A DNA stretch of 64,000 nucleotides from Pseudomonadota bacterium (GCA_018823175.1 JAHJIY010000043.1:1-64000), one strand, 5' to 3'; positions 24,636 through 33,408 are shown, counted from the stretch's first letter. Numbers and translations are program-made. The notes: generated from the letters alone by a model not told the origin.

Positions 24636-25855
24636 ACCATTTGTTCGGCAATGGAAACCGTGCGGTCGGCAAGCATGTTGGTGTAGCTGCCCAGTTCGTT
24701 ATCGTACCAGCCGTAGATGACGGCCTGGGTGACCGGTACTTCCAGGATCGATGCTTCCCCATCCTTGGGGGCGCAGACGAAGTTGTCGAGCTTGCTCAGG
24801 TTCAGCCTGATGTTTGCCGTTCTGGTGTGGGTCTCGGTTCCCTCGATCACCGTGGCCGCAAAAGGCATACCGATAATATCCGAGGAAACGTTCTGTTCTT
24901 CGGAGTAATCAAGATAAGGGGAGCTGGCGGCATATTCTTTATAGATCGAGTTGATTCGGTCTCTTTTGATCGGGTTTTTAATATCGTCCTGCAGATTCAA
25001 GACCAGGACGATCAGGGAACCGGTATTGGTCGGGATCCGGACTGATTCGGCAATGAAACCGATGCTTTTCATCTCGGGAATAACGAGCTGTAGGGCCTTG
25101 GCGGCGCCGGTGGTGGTCAGGATGATATTGTTCAGGATACTCCGGTCTTTGCGCAGATCGGTCGCGCCGGCGCCTGGCAGACGGTCCAGAACCTGCTGGC
25201 TGCCGGTTGCGGCGTGTACCGTGACCATGGAGGCGCTTAAGAAGTTTTCTGCCCCGATCTGGTCCATCAGCGGTTTAATCATATAAGATAGACAGGTGGT
25301 GGTGCATGATGCCGCCGAGATCAAGCTGTGTTTGGAAGGGATATAATCTTCGTCGTTGATCCCCATGACCGTGGTTACCGCATCATCGGGCATGGATAAA
25401 CCCTTGGCCTTGATTTTGAATGGGGCGGAAAGGATGGCCTTTTCGGCTCCGGCCTGCAGGTGGCCGCGCATCGCTCCCCGATCACTGTCTGGATCGGCGG
25501 TCGGGTCATTGAATACCCCAGTGGTATCGACGACCAGACGGACATTGTTTTCTTTCCATTTGATATCTTTCGGGTTGCGTGATTGGCGCAGAATTTTGAC
25601 CGGCACTCCGTTGATTACCATGGTGCCTTCGCTCTCGTTGAGTTCCTCGATGACCCGGATGGGCTTGCAGCCATGCAGATATGTGCTTAAGCGGCCATAT
25701 GAGCTGTCTCGTTCAATAGATGCGGCGATATCCTGAAGTCCGGTTCCCACTTCTCGTCCGAGATTGACGACAATACTGGAAAAGTGCTTCCGGCCAACAT
25801 GGTGCCATAGTGACAGCTTGCCGATACGGCCTAAACCGTTTAACCCTAATTTCAT
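24632..25855 (-). CDS. gap: Long-form glyceraldehyde-3-phosphate dehydrogenase
   Basis: This 407-residue protein is clearly GAPDH-related but some 70 residues longer than the classical 330-340-residue enzyme. GLNGLGRIGK at the N-terminus binds NAD(P). The catalytic cysteine is in SAASCTTTCLS, where classical enzymes have S-N-A-S-C-T-T-N-C-L; the Asn after CTT is Thr here. The catalytic His region HAATGSQQVLD, RIPTNTGSL and the C-terminal WYDNELGSYTNML are conserved. The added length is spread over insertions in the first 150 residues. It heads the gap-rimI-pgk-tpiA-secG run; a good AGGAG precedes the ATG. It could act in glycolysis, gluconeogenesis or both. Confidence 0.9.
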   Translation of the reverse strand: MKLGLNGLGRIGKLSLWHHVGRKHFSSIVVNLGREVGTGLQDIAASIERDSSYGRLSTYLHGCKPIRVIEELNESEGTMVINGVPVKILRQSRNPKDIKWKENNVRLVVDTTGVFNDPTADPDSDRGAMRGHLQAGAEKAILSAPFKIKAKGLSMPDDAVTTVMGINDEDYIPSKHSLISAASCTTTCLSYMIKPLMDQIGAENFLSASMVTVHAATGSQQVLDRLPGAGATDLRKDRSILNNIILTTTGAAKALQLVIPEMKSIGFIAESVRIPTNTGSLIVLVLNLQDDIKNPIKRDRINSIYKEYAASSPYLDYSEEQNVSSDIIGMPFAATVIEGTETHTRTANIRLNLSKLDNFVCAPKDGEASILEVPVTQAVIYGWYDNELGSYTNMLADRTVSIAEQMV

Positions 25856-26007
25856 TTCTGAAAATCTCCTGTTTGCTTATTTAGCAATAACTACCTGGCA
25901 AAATTATATGCTCAGAACTGTTTGTGAGTGTAAACGGTTGATTATAAAAAAGGTGCATGGATCAAGCAAGTAAAACTTTTACAGGTGAAAAGGTGGCCAC
26001 TTAATTT

Positions 26008-27432
26008 TTAACCTTCATCGTCGGCATTTTCCTCCAATAAATCTGTTTGTAACTGACGGGGTTGATTCTCAATGATTTGCAGGCGTTCTATTTTTTTTGA
26101 AATCAATGAATCGTGCTCTTTTAACTGACGAGCGCTGATTAGTACCCGGCTTTCAAAGGAGCCCACGGTCTTATTGTAAGCTGAAACGGTCCGGTCCAAC
26201 CCTTTTTTTATTTCGGTGAAATGTTTTGCCATGGTGCAGAGCCGATCGTAGAGAACTTTGCCCAGGTCGCTTATTTTTTTGGCGTTTTCAGCGACATTTT
26301 CTTGCCGCCAGCCGTAAGAAACTGCGCGGAGCAAAGCAATAAGTGTGGTGGGGGTGGCCAGAATCACTTTTTGTGATACGCCAAATTCGATAAGTTCCGG
26401 GTCCTGTTCCAGGGCGGCGCTGAAAAAATTTTCACCCGGCACAAAAAGGACGACAAACTCCGGAGATGGCTGGAATTGTTCCCAGTAGGATTTGCTCGAT
26501 AGTTGGGCGAGATGGACGCGGATTTGCCGGGCATGATTTTTGAGGAAAGCGGTTTTTTCCTCAGGGTTGGCTGTTTCCTGGGCGTCAAGATATGACATGA
26601 GCACGGTTTTTGAATCAACTACTATGTTCTTGCCGCCCGGGAGCTTGATAACCATGTCCGGTCTTAGTTTTCCTTTTTCGGAGTCGGTTGATTCCTGTTC
26701 AATGAAATCACAGTATTCAATCATGCCGGCCATCTCAACCACTCGGCGCAACTGGATTTCACCCCAGCGACCCCGGACATTAGGGGCTCGGAGGGACCGC
26801 ACCAGATTGGCCGTTTCTTTGCGTAGATTGATTTGAGTTTCGGTCATTGTTCTAATCTGCTCGGTCAGGCTGCCGTAGGCCTCAACCCGCTCTTTTTCAA
26901 TTTGTCGATTCTGGTTGTCGATTTTTTCCAGAGATTCTTTTAATGGCTTGATCAGTTCGTTGATCGCCAGTTGGCGCTGGCCTAAATCGGATTTTGATTT
27001 TTCATGGAATTTCTCCATGCTTGTTTGGGCGATTTCCATGAAAGACTGATTGTTATTTTTCAATATATCGTTGGAGAGCGCTTTGAAGGTGTTGATGAGG
27101 TGTTTTGTTTCGTCGGTTTGTTTTGCTGCGGCTCGCTCTTTTTCTTCCGCCAGTTTCGTAATAAGGTTTTCCAGATTGGCCTGCAGGGCCATTTTGTCGC
27201 CGTGCAGGCGTGTTGCCTGTTCACCTAGTTCTCGGGCGCGTTCTTTTGATTCCAATAGTTGAGTTTTCAGATCCAGGACGTGGGCCTGAAAGGATGATTT
27301 TAAGGTTTCGTTTTCGGATCTGAGGGTGGAAAGAAATAATTTTTGTTTGGTCCTGCAATAAAGCCAGATCGCGACGCTTGCTATCAGGCCGGAAATTATT
27401 GAAATCAGATAGTGTAAATGGGTGTCATTCAT
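26008..27432 (-). CDS. rmuC: DNA recombination protein RmuC
   Basis: A 474-residue RmuC. One N-terminal membrane segment (about 8-24) is followed by a long coiled coil to about 190 and then the nuclease-like RmuC domain, recognisable by NVRGRWGEIQLRRVVEMAGM, RPDMVIKLPGGKNIVVDSK and FVPGENFFSAAL. The VDSK motif is the expected active-site Lys of the restriction-like fold. In E. coli RmuC limits recombination at inverted repeats; the molecular role is not settled. The gene stands alone on the minus strand behind gap and is not obviously part of its operon. Confidence 0.93.
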   Translation of the reverse strand: MNDTHLHYLISIISGLIASVAIWLYCRTKQKLFLSTLRSENETLKSSFQAHVLDLKTQLLESKERARELGEQATRLHGDKMALQANLENLITKLAEEKERAAAKQTDETKHLINTFKALSNDILKNNNQSFMEIAQTSMEKFHEKSKSDLGQRQLAINELIKPLKESLEKIDNQNRQIEKERVEAYGSLTEQIRTMTETQINLRKETANLVRSLRAPNVRGRWGEIQLRRVVEMAGMIEYCDFIEQESTDSEKGKLRPDMVIKLPGGKNIVVDSKTVLMSYLDAQETANPEEKTAFLKNHARQIRVHLAQLSSKSYWEQFQPSPEFVVLFVPGENFFSAALEQDPELIEFGVSQKVILATPTTLIALLRAVSYGWRQENVAENAKKISDLGKVLYDRLCTMAKHFTEIKKGLDRTVSAYNKTVGSFESRVLISARQLKEHDSLISKKIERLQIIENQPRQLQTDLLEENADDEG

Positions 27433-27826
27433 TATGGATTGATGCTTTTGGCGAAAGGATGGCGCTTTTCTCCAAGGATATTAAAGGTTCGCAAGTTCTC
27501 TTCCTGTTTTTTTGCGCGCGAAATACTTCTAATCGAGTTTAACTTTTTATGGAGTTATCGCGTGGTGGATTTTTGGTAAGCGATCAACTTTTATAATGGA
27601 TAATTGATTTTCGGGAATTCGTGAAGAATTATCTGAATCTTTCAGGGATGTTGTCTTTCTTGCACAGGGGAAAAATTAGTGTTTGGGTGTCGGCTGAAAT
27701 ATTCTGTATTTTCACCCTTCGGGTATAAGTTTCGTACGAGCAGGCAAGCTGCTCAACTCAGCTTTAAAATATAGGTTGACAATACAGCCTCTTCGGCTAT
27801 ATTAGTCAGGTTTATTGCTTAAGTAT
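27433..27826. other. Intergenic region upstream of tRNA(CAU)
   Basis: No gene is visible. At 27708-27755 lies a sequence (TTTTCACCCTTCGGGTATAA continuing GTTTCGTACGAG) that resembles 13853-13900 in the island. The last 50 bases are expected to hold the tRNA promoter. Confidence 0.4.
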
Positions 27827-27903
27827 GGGCCTATAGCTCAGTTGGCTAGAGCCACCGGCTCATAACCGGTCGGTCCCTGGTTCGAGTCCAGGTAGGCCCA
27901 CCA
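27827..27903 (+). tRNA. tRNA with CAU anticodon, probably Ile2 (else elongator Met)
   Basis: A 77-base cloverleaf with acceptor GGGCCTA / TAGGCCC, an encoded CCA, D arm TAGCTCAGTTGGCTAGAGC, anticodon stem CCGGC / ACCGG around CTCATAA, and a T arm. The anticodon CAT is shared by Met tRNAs and by Ile2, whose C34 is changed to lysidine by TilS. The anticodon arm GGCTCATAACC looks more like Ile2 than elongator Met, and it is not an initiator since it lacks the three G-C pairs next to the loop. Confidence 0.93.
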
Positions 27904-28010
27904 GATTCTTAGTAAGAGGTCAGCTGATTATATCTTCTGATTGTATTTATAAAAAACAGATTATACGTGATTGGGATATTGTGGGAGAAAACCCCTGCAG
28001 ACCCGGAACA

Positions 28011-28048
28011 AAAGGTGCAAACGTAAAAGCGTTGCGCCTTTTTTTTAT
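28011..28048 (+). terminator. Rho-independent terminator after tRNA(CAU)
   Basis: AAGGTGCAAACG pairs with CGTTGCGCCTT around a short A-rich loop and is followed by eight T. It lies about 110 bases after the tRNA and just before the Nif3-like gene. Confidence 0.8.
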
Positions 28049-28078
28049 TTGAAGCACTAAGCTGATGGTTTTCTAAAG

Positions 28079-28906
28079 ATGTCTTCACCTTTTCAATTGA
28101 AAGATTTGTTTGAAATTCTAAATGAAATAGCCGCTACAGATCTGGCGGAATCCTGGGATAACGTCGGTCTGATGGTGGGAGACCCGTCCAAGGAAGTCAC
28201 GGGAATCATGGTTGCTCTTGATCCAACCGAGGAAGTTCTGGATGAAGCAATTGCGGCTGATTGTAATACGGTGATTACTCACCATCCCCTTATTTTCCAT
28301 CCCTTGAAATCAATACGTACCGATCTGCCAAGTGGCCGGATTTTGGTAAAGGCGCTTGGCGCTAACTTGTCAGTGGCCGGTTGGCACACAAATCTTGATG
28401 TGGCGCAGGGCGGAGTAAACGATGTGTTGGCGGATAAAGTAGGGATTGTTACTCCTCTTCGATCATTGACCGGCGCTGATAGCGGTGGCGATAATATTGG
28501 TTTCGGACGTATCGGACGGCTGTCTGAGCCGGTAAGCGGCAAGGATTTCTTGTCTCGTCTTTTGAAGATTTTCGGTGTTGCCGCGATAAAGGTCGCCGGG
28601 AAGGTGCCGGATAAGGTTTCGACGGTTGCTGTTTGCGGTGGCAGTGGTTCTGAATTGGCAGAGACGGCTTTTTCCCTGGGAGCCGATCTGTATATAACCG
28701 GCGAGGTAAAACACAGTACTGGCCGTTGGGCGGAAGAGGCCGGGTTTTGTGTGGTCGATGCCGGACATTTTTCGACCGAGAATATGATTGTGCCTGACCT
28801 GGCTGAACGACTCCGGAAATCGCTGGCTAAAAGGGGTGAGAAGATTAAAGTAAAGGTCTCCGCCCGGCAGAAAACCCCCTTTGATCTGTTCAGGGGAGAT
28901 AGTTGA
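28079..28906 (+). CDS. Nif3-like dinuclear metal centre protein (YbgI family)
   Basis: The 275-residue protein belongs to the Nif3/YbgI family of hexameric proteins with a two-metal centre. The metal-binding pieces are visible: ESWDNVGLMVGD near 24, THHPLIFHPLKSI near 66 with adjacent His residues, GWHTNLDVAQGGVND near 101, and DAGHFSTEN near 238. The N- and C-terminal halves are the two parts of the split fold. GTP cyclohydrolase-like activity has been proposed for some members but the biological role remains uncertain. In many genomes, as here, the gene is followed by a C4-type zinc ribbon protein and an RNase H, an association conserved enough to suggest a link. Confidence 0.93.
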   Translation: MSSPFQLKDLFEILNEIAATDLAESWDNVGLMVGDPSKEVTGIMVALDPTEEVLDEAIAADCNTVITHHPLIFHPLKSIRTDLPSGRILVKALGANLSVAGWHTNLDVAQGGVNDVLADKVGIVTPLRSLTGADSGGDNIGFGRIGRLSEPVSGKDFLSRLLKIFGVAAIKVAGKVPDKVSTVAVCGGSGSELAETAFSLGADLYITGEVKHSTGRWAEEAGFCVVDAGHFSTENMIVPDLAERLRKSLAKRGEKIKVKVSARQKTPFDLFRGDS

Positions 28907-28908
28907 AA

Positions 28909-28946
28909 AAAATAGAAATCCCGCACCGAATGGCGCGGGATTTTTT
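28909..28946 (+). terminator. Terminator after the Nif3-like gene
   Basis: AATCCCGC and GCGGGATT form the stem, with an ACCGAATG-type loop, followed by six T. It begins a few bases after the stop. Confidence 0.85.
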
Positions 28947-29168
28947 GTTAGACCCTCTGGCATAAATAACAAAGAGGAAGGTGGCTCATGCTAATGTACA
29001 GGGCAAAACTAGGCTTTAGTTTCTGTAGTAGAGGGTCGGATTCTCGGAGGATATATTAATCAAGTTAATTGTTTTTATCGATTAGATCATGGGCCCTCAA
29101 AAATCGAAGGTCCGCGTTTATTGGATAATTTTTTGTACAACTTTTTAAGCAGATGAGGAGATACGGAA

Positions 29169-29888
29169 TTGAAGAAGGATATTAGAAGTCTGGTTGATTT
29201 GCAGTCTGTCGATTTAGAGATCAAGAAACTGGACGAGGAAATGGCGGTTGGTGGGTCTGAACTTGAGAAGCAGAGAGCTACCATAGAGGAAAGGAAAAAG
29301 AATATTAAAGAGTACGTTGCCAAACGTGAATTGTGCGACTCTCGAAATAAAGAAATTGAGGTAGAGCTGGAGGCCGGGCTGGAGATGATTAAGGACCGGC
29401 AGGCCAAGTTGATGAATGTTCAGACCAATCGTGAATACCAGAGTCTGTTAAAGGAAATCGAGGACGCCAAAAATTCTAACAAGCAGCGGGAAGATGAATC
29501 TGTTCGACTTATGGAGCAGATCGAGTTTGTGCAGAACAAAGAAGAAGAACAGAGTCGGCTTTGTGATGAAGAGGAGAAATCGTTAGCGGTTGATACCGCC
29601 GCCTTCGATGATAATGTTGCTAAATTGAATAGCAAAAAAACAAAAATTATGAAAACCAGAGATGAGCAGGTTCTTAAAGTTAAAGCCGATCAGCTGAAAA
29701 GATATGAGCAATTAAGGGAACGGCGCAAAGGCGTGGCCGTAGTAGGGGTTACCGATGGCGTATGTCTTGGTTGTTTCATGAATGTTCCTCCGCAGTTATA
29801 TAATGAAGTGCTCAAGGAAGATAAGTTGCATTCCTGCCCGACATGTAATCGGATGCTTTACTATCGGCCGGCAGGTGAAGAGGCGTGA
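29169..29888 (+). CDS. Coiled-coil protein with C-terminal C4 zinc ribbon
   Basis: A 239-residue protein: residues 1-175 are a long Glu/Lys/Arg-rich antiparallel coiled coil beginning DIRSLVDLQSVDLEIKKLDE, and residues 190-230 form a zinc ribbon with CLGCFMNVPP and CPTCNRMLYY as the two Cys pairs. This is the CT398/HP0958-like family, some members of which act as chaperones for flagellar sigma factor or mRNA. The start is a TTG with GAGGAG eight bases before it. It is translationally coupled to the RNase HI-like gene, sharing four bases. Which partner it serves here is not visible. Confidence 0.88.
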   Translation: MKKDIRSLVDLQSVDLEIKKLDEEMAVGGSELEKQRATIEERKKNIKEYVAKRELCDSRNKEIEVELEAGLEMIKDRQAKLMNVQTNREYQSLLKEIEDAKNSNKQREDESVRLMEQIEFVQNKEEEQSRLCDEEEKSLAVDTAAFDDNVAKLNSKKTKIMKTRDEQVLKVKADQLKRYEQLRERRKGVAVVGVTDGVCLGCFMNVPPQLYNEVLKEDKLHSCPTCNRMLYYRPAGEEA

Positions 29889-30508
29889 ATAAAGACCGGG
29901 GTGATGGCGGTGAAATTCTGTCAGTTCTTGCCGATAATCTCTCTGATCATGATTTGAAAATATGGTTTCCTGCCCTTGGGCCGAAAGATGTTCGGTCCAG
30001 TCTTCGGCAGATGGCCCGGCAGCAGCCTGCTGTTCCCCGGCAGATGGCCTTGCCGGCAAAAAATACCGAAACGAAAAATACGTCAACTTTACAGCTTGAA
30101 GAATTTGTTCTTTATACCGATGGGGCGTCCCGGGGCAATCCCGGTCAGGCGGCGGCAGGCGTGTCGCTTGTTGATAGTCGGGGTCAGGAAATTGTCGGGG
30201 AAGGTTTGTATCTTGGCCAGACAACTAATAATGTGGCGGAATACAAGGCATTGTTGTTTGGTCTGGAAAAAGCTCGTAGTCTTGGGGTAGTGAATCTGGC
30301 CATAAAGCTTGATTCCGAATTGATTGTCCGTCAGTTGCAGGGGCGCTACAAAGTTAAAAATGAGAAATTAATCCCTCTTTTTGTGCAGACTGAAAAGATT
30401 TTGGCTGACTTGAAGTCATATCGGATCAGTCATGTGCCGCGAAGTGAAAACAAAAGAGCTGATCAGTTGGCCAACGAGGCACTTGATAATCAACAGACCA
30501 ACTGTTAA
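29885..30508 (+). CDS. RNase HI-like protein with N-terminal extension
   Basis: The 207-residue protein has an RNase H fold at about 75-205: LYTDGASRGNPG with the first catalytic Asp, NNVAEYKALLFGL with the Glu, IKLDSELIVRQLQG with the second Asp and NKRADQLANEAL with the last Asp. All four acidic residues are kept, so cleavage of RNA in RNA-DNA hybrids is likely. This sub-family (YpdQ/RnhA-like, reverse-transcriptase-like RNase HI) differs from E. coli RnhA. An extra 70-residue N-terminal part is not recognised. The start is a GTG overlapping the stop of the zinc-ribbon gene. RNase P RNA follows 20 bases later. Confidence 0.9.
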   Translation: MNKDRGDGGEILSVLADNLSDHDLKIWFPALGPKDVRSSLRQMARQQPAVPRQMALPAKNTETKNTSTLQLEEFVLYTDGASRGNPGQAAAGVSLVDSRGQEIVGEGLYLGQTTNNVAEYKALLFGLEKARSLGVVNLAIKLDSELIVRQLQGRYKVKNEKLIPLFVQTEKILADLKSYRISHVPRSENKRADQLANEALDNQQTNC

Positions 30509-30527
30509 CAACAATATATAAGTTTTT

Positions 30528-30880
30528 GGAGCGGACGCATGATCGCTTCGGCCTGTTGCCGGGGAGGAAAGTCCGAACTCCGCAGGGCAGGATGGTTCGT
30601 AACACGAACTGGGGGCAACCCCGAGGAAAGTGCCACAGAAAATATACCGCCTCGATTTATCGGGGTAAGGGTGAAAAGGTGGGGTAAGAGCTCACCGCTT
30701 TCATGGTGACATGAAAGGCATGGCAAACCCCATCCGGAGCAAGACCAAATAGGGGAACGCTTGAGGGCGGCTCGTCCGAAGTTCCCGGGTAGGTTGCTAG
30801 AGGTGCCGGGCGATCGGCATCCCAGATAAATGATCATGGCTCGTTTCGACGGGTACAGAATTCGGCTTATAAGCCGCTCC
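30528..30880 (+). ncRNA. rnpB: RNase P RNA (class A)
   Basis: The 353-base RNA starts GGAGCGG and ends CCGCTCC, closing helix P1. The universal cores are clear: GGAGGAAAGTCCGAACTCC near 30574, CACAGAAAATATACCGC near 30633, GGTAAGGGTGAAA near 30664 and the 3' core with ACAGAATTCGGCTTA near 30855. It is the catalytic part of RNase P, which matures tRNA 5' ends. The rnpA protein gene is not in the window. Confidence 0.96.
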
Positions 30881-31042
30881 AAATTTTTTCGCCGCGCAGT
30901 ATGTATCCGCTTGCACCGCATCTTCTTGGTCAGCAAGTTCTCAGTATAGCTGGCTAAGGCGCGGGACTTGTTTTTGCGGATCTGCAATTACTTTAATCCC
31001 ACTGCGCGGCGAGCCAGTATTTTTGATACCTGGGTTTCAATC

Positions 31043-32227
31043 ATGCCAAAGACTGCTGCCATAATTCCCGCCGGAGGTGTTGGTCGCCGGATGGGATTGT
31101 CTCTCCCTAAGCAATTCAGTGAACTGGCCGGACGTCCTATCCTGGCTCATACCATTCAAGTATTTCAGCAAAGTGCTTTTGTAGATCAGATCGTGGTAGT
31201 GACTCCTGCCGATTATTGTCGTCAAACAGAAGAAATCGTTGCCCAATATAATTTTGATAAGGTGGTCAAGGTGCTGGCGGGTGGAGTTCTGCGTCAGGAT
31301 TCGGTGCGAATCGGCCTTGAATCTCTGGACAACGATATTGAATATGTTGTGGTCCATGACGGGGTACGACCCCTGGTGGAACCAGGCTTGATCGAATCCT
31401 GTGTGCAGGCGGCAATTATAAATGGCGCAGCCATCGCCGCGATCCCGGTCAGCGATACAATAAAGGAAGTTACGGGAGCTAATCTAATAAATAAAACGGT
31501 TGACCGGCAGGGTTTGTGGCAGGCGCAGACCCCTCAGGTGATAAGAGTTGATTTACTGAGAAAAGCATTTGAGCGGGCGGCAGCCGATGGCTTTGTGGGA
31601 ACTGATGAGGCATCTTTTCTTGAGCAGTTAGGATGCGAAGTTGTAGTAGTGATCGGTTCGGAAAGGAACATCAAGGTGACCCGGCCGGAAGACCTGGTCA
31701 TTGCCGAGGCATTAATAATGGAAAAAGTTGATGGAAATTACGATCGGCCTGATTATCTAATTGGTCATGGGTATGATGCCCACCGGTTAGTCACTGATCG
31801 CTCTTTGGTTCTGGGCGGGGTTACCGTTCCTCATAGTATGGGGCTGCTGGGCCATTCCGATGCCGATGTTCTGCTGCATGCATTGTGTGACGCTATTTTA
31901 GGTGCGGTGGGCTTGGGAGACATCGGAAAACATTTCCCCGATACGGACCCCCAATACAAGGGAATATCGAGTTTGAAACTGTTGGCTCACGTGGTTGGCC
32001 TGGCCCGGGAAAAGGGCTGGGTTTTGTCTAATGCCGATATAACCGTGTCGGCCCAGCAGCCAAAGCTTGCGCCATATCTTGCCGCGATGAGAAATAATAT
32101 CAGTCAGGTTTGTCTAATCAAGGAGGAGCGGATCAATATCAAGGCTACCTCAACCGAGGAGATGGGTTTTGTCGGACGCCAAGAGGGGATTGACGCCCAT
32201 GCTGTTGTTTTGTTGCGTTGGGAATAA
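31043..32227 (+). CDS. ispDF: IspD-IspF bifunctional isoprenoid enzyme
   Basis: A 394-residue fusion of two enzymes of the methylerythritol phosphate pathway. Residues 1-225 are IspD (MEP cytidylyltransferase) with AAIIPAGGVGRRMG, KQFSELAGRPILAHT, HDGVRPLV and the closing KVTRPEDLVIAEALI. Residues 236-394 are IspF (MECDP synthase) with the metal-binding IGHGYDAHRL, GHSDADVLLHALCDA, GDIGKHFPDTD and TSTEEMGFVGRQEGI. I use the ATG at 31043, since the 25 residues before it are unlike IspD. IspE, which works between the two, is not here. The fused form is known from several proteobacterial groups and presumably aids a multi-enzyme assembly. Confidence 0.95.
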   Translation: MPKTAAIIPAGGVGRRMGLSLPKQFSELAGRPILAHTIQVFQQSAFVDQIVVVTPADYCRQTEEIVAQYNFDKVVKVLAGGVLRQDSVRIGLESLDNDIEYVVVHDGVRPLVEPGLIESCVQAAIINGAAIAAIPVSDTIKEVTGANLINKTVDRQGLWQAQTPQVIRVDLLRKAFERAAADGFVGTDEASFLEQLGCEVVVVIGSERNIKVTRPEDLVIAEALIMEKVDGNYDRPDYLIGHGYDAHRLVTDRSLVLGGVTVPHSMGLLGHSDADVLLHALCDAILGAVGLGDIGKHFPDTDPQYKGISSLKLLAHVVGLAREKGWVLSNADITVSAQQPKLAPYLAAMRNNISQVCLIKEERINIKATSTEEMGFVGRQEGIDAHAVVLLRWE

Positions 32228-32267
32228 GATCTGTGATTTCTGGCTTAAAAATCAAACAAATTTTTAG

Positions 32268-32303
32268 GCGGTTGAACATTTTTGTGTTTAACCGCTTTTT
32301 TTA
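32268..32303 (+). terminator. Terminator after ispDF
   Basis: GCGGTTGAAC pairs with GTTTAACCGC (one G-T pair) and a run of seven T follows. Confidence 0.88.
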
Positions 32304-32335
32304 TGGTTGCCAAGGCTCTGTTTATCTTGTCAGTA

Positions 32336-32557
32336 TCCTGAATCCGTGAGCGTTAGCAAACTGGTCAGATGCAAGGCGGCAACGATGTCGATAATACTTT
32401 GGTATATCAACGAGTTGTCAACCAAGCAGATGGCCTGTTCGCTGACGCCATGAAGGGCGGCGGGGTGAACTTTGACGGCAGAAAGTAAGTCATAATTACC
32501 AACGTAACTTTAACACGTTGATCTGTGATTAGCCCTGTAGCCGTCACGGATTCAGGA
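32336..32557. repeat. 14-base inverted repeat bounding about 220 bases
   Basis: TCCTGAATCCGTGA at 32336-32349 is matched perfectly and in inverse orientation by TCACGGATTCAGGA at 32544-32557. The right arm covers the end of thpR including its stop codon. The enclosed 190 bases hold no gene. The layout is that of a small non-autonomous element or a decayed hairpin, but I could not find flanking target duplications. Confidence 0.45.
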
Positions 32558-33197
32558 GTAAATAAGAAGCCTCCTGGTGGTGAATGGCCCCTTTCGGAGT
32601 AAGATAGCTGGAGTAGAGGTGGAATTCTTGCACTGTAAATTCCGAAGTGTTGAACAACGAATGGGCCGCCATGAACATGCAAAGCGAAACGCATTCCCCG
32701 CAGCTTGCTGCGGGGTTAGTGAGCGAATCTGATGAAAGTATCCTTCCATACGGAGATTCCCCGTGGCTTGCCGCGGGGATCTTCAATCTTGCCACCTTGC
32801 TGATGGGTGTGTCTCGGAGGCGGGCTATGGTGATGTGGGGGGAGAACTTGCGGTGTTCCGGCTCCAGGCCGCACCTGACCAGGATTGATTCGATCCGGTT
32901 GCGGAGTTGCACAAGGGGCTTGTGGTCCTCAACTCCAGCCCATAATACTTTGGGCTGTTTTCGCGGTGGAAAATGGCCGATACCTTTTAAACGCATGGCG
33001 CAAGGATGGCTTTTTACTTCGGCCAACGCCCCTTTGATTTCATTAAGCATTACGCCGTCGACTTCGCCGATAAAGCGCAGAGTCAGGTGAAGTTGGTCTG
33101 CCGGAACCCATTTTGTGTCTGGTAGTCCGCAGCATATTGCCATGAGTTCAGATTTGATCTGGTCCGGCAGGTCGATGGCGGTAAATAAACGGTACAT
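32544..33197 (-). CDS. thpR: RNA 2',3'-cyclic phosphodiesterase, with internal repeat insertion
   Basis: The 217-residue protein is a 2H phosphoesterase (LigT/ThpR). Both catalytic HxTx motifs are present: HLTL at 37-40 and HITI at 121-124, as is the N-terminal MYRLFTAIDLP. The last conserved strand, EFTVQEFHLYSSYLTPKG, lies at 186-203. Between the second motif and this strand, residues about 139-175 are unlike the family and are exactly encoded by a REP-like repeat (32691-32783), which keeps the frame open. Without it the protein would be about 180 residues, the usual size. The insertion sits near the expected beginning of a peripheral strand, so activity may or may not survive. The C-terminal end also falls in another inverted repeat. 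Confidence 0.85.
   Translation of the reverse strand: MYRLFTAIDLPDQIKSELMAICCGLPDTKWVPADQLHLTLRFIGEVDGVMLNEIKGALAEVKSHPCAMRLKGIGHFPPRKQPKVLWAGVEDHKPLVQLRNRIESILVRCGLEPEHRKFSPHITIARLRDTPISKVARLKIPAASHGESPYGRILSSDSLTNPAASCGECVSLCMFMAAHSLFNTSEFTVQEFHLYSSYLTPKGAIHHQEASYLLLNP
32691..32783 (+). repeat. Tandem REP-like element inserted in thpR
   Basis: Two palindromes of the same kind and orientation lie 63 bases apart: CCCCGCAG-CTTG-CTGCGGGG at 32696-32715 and CCCCGTGG-CTTG-CCGCGGGG at 32759-32778, each preceded by ATT. Palindromes with a GCTTGC centre and CCCCG arms are typical of REP units mobilised by RAYT transposases. This pair is inside a coding region, which is unusual because REP units usually lie between genes. 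Confidence 0.75.
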
Positions 33198-33408
33198 TTT
33201 CAGCCGTTCCTGTTTTTAGGAAGAGATATTTCTTTGTGTGCCATGATTTGAGTTGTTTGCTATTATGACTCGAAATACCATGTTTCAGTTTCTGAAGGCT
33301 TCTTTTAGTCTAGGCGAAATGTATCATAACTCTGGGTTGGTTGACAACTTTCAAGGGATGGAATAGGTTGGCTTTCTTGTAAAAAAATATCCGTTTGGAG
33401 ACTATCTA

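Noticed and set aside
30968-31042. 25-residue N-terminal extension of IspDF
   Set aside because: The residues are unlike IspD, the start would be TTG, and the ATG at 31043 gives the usual beginning.
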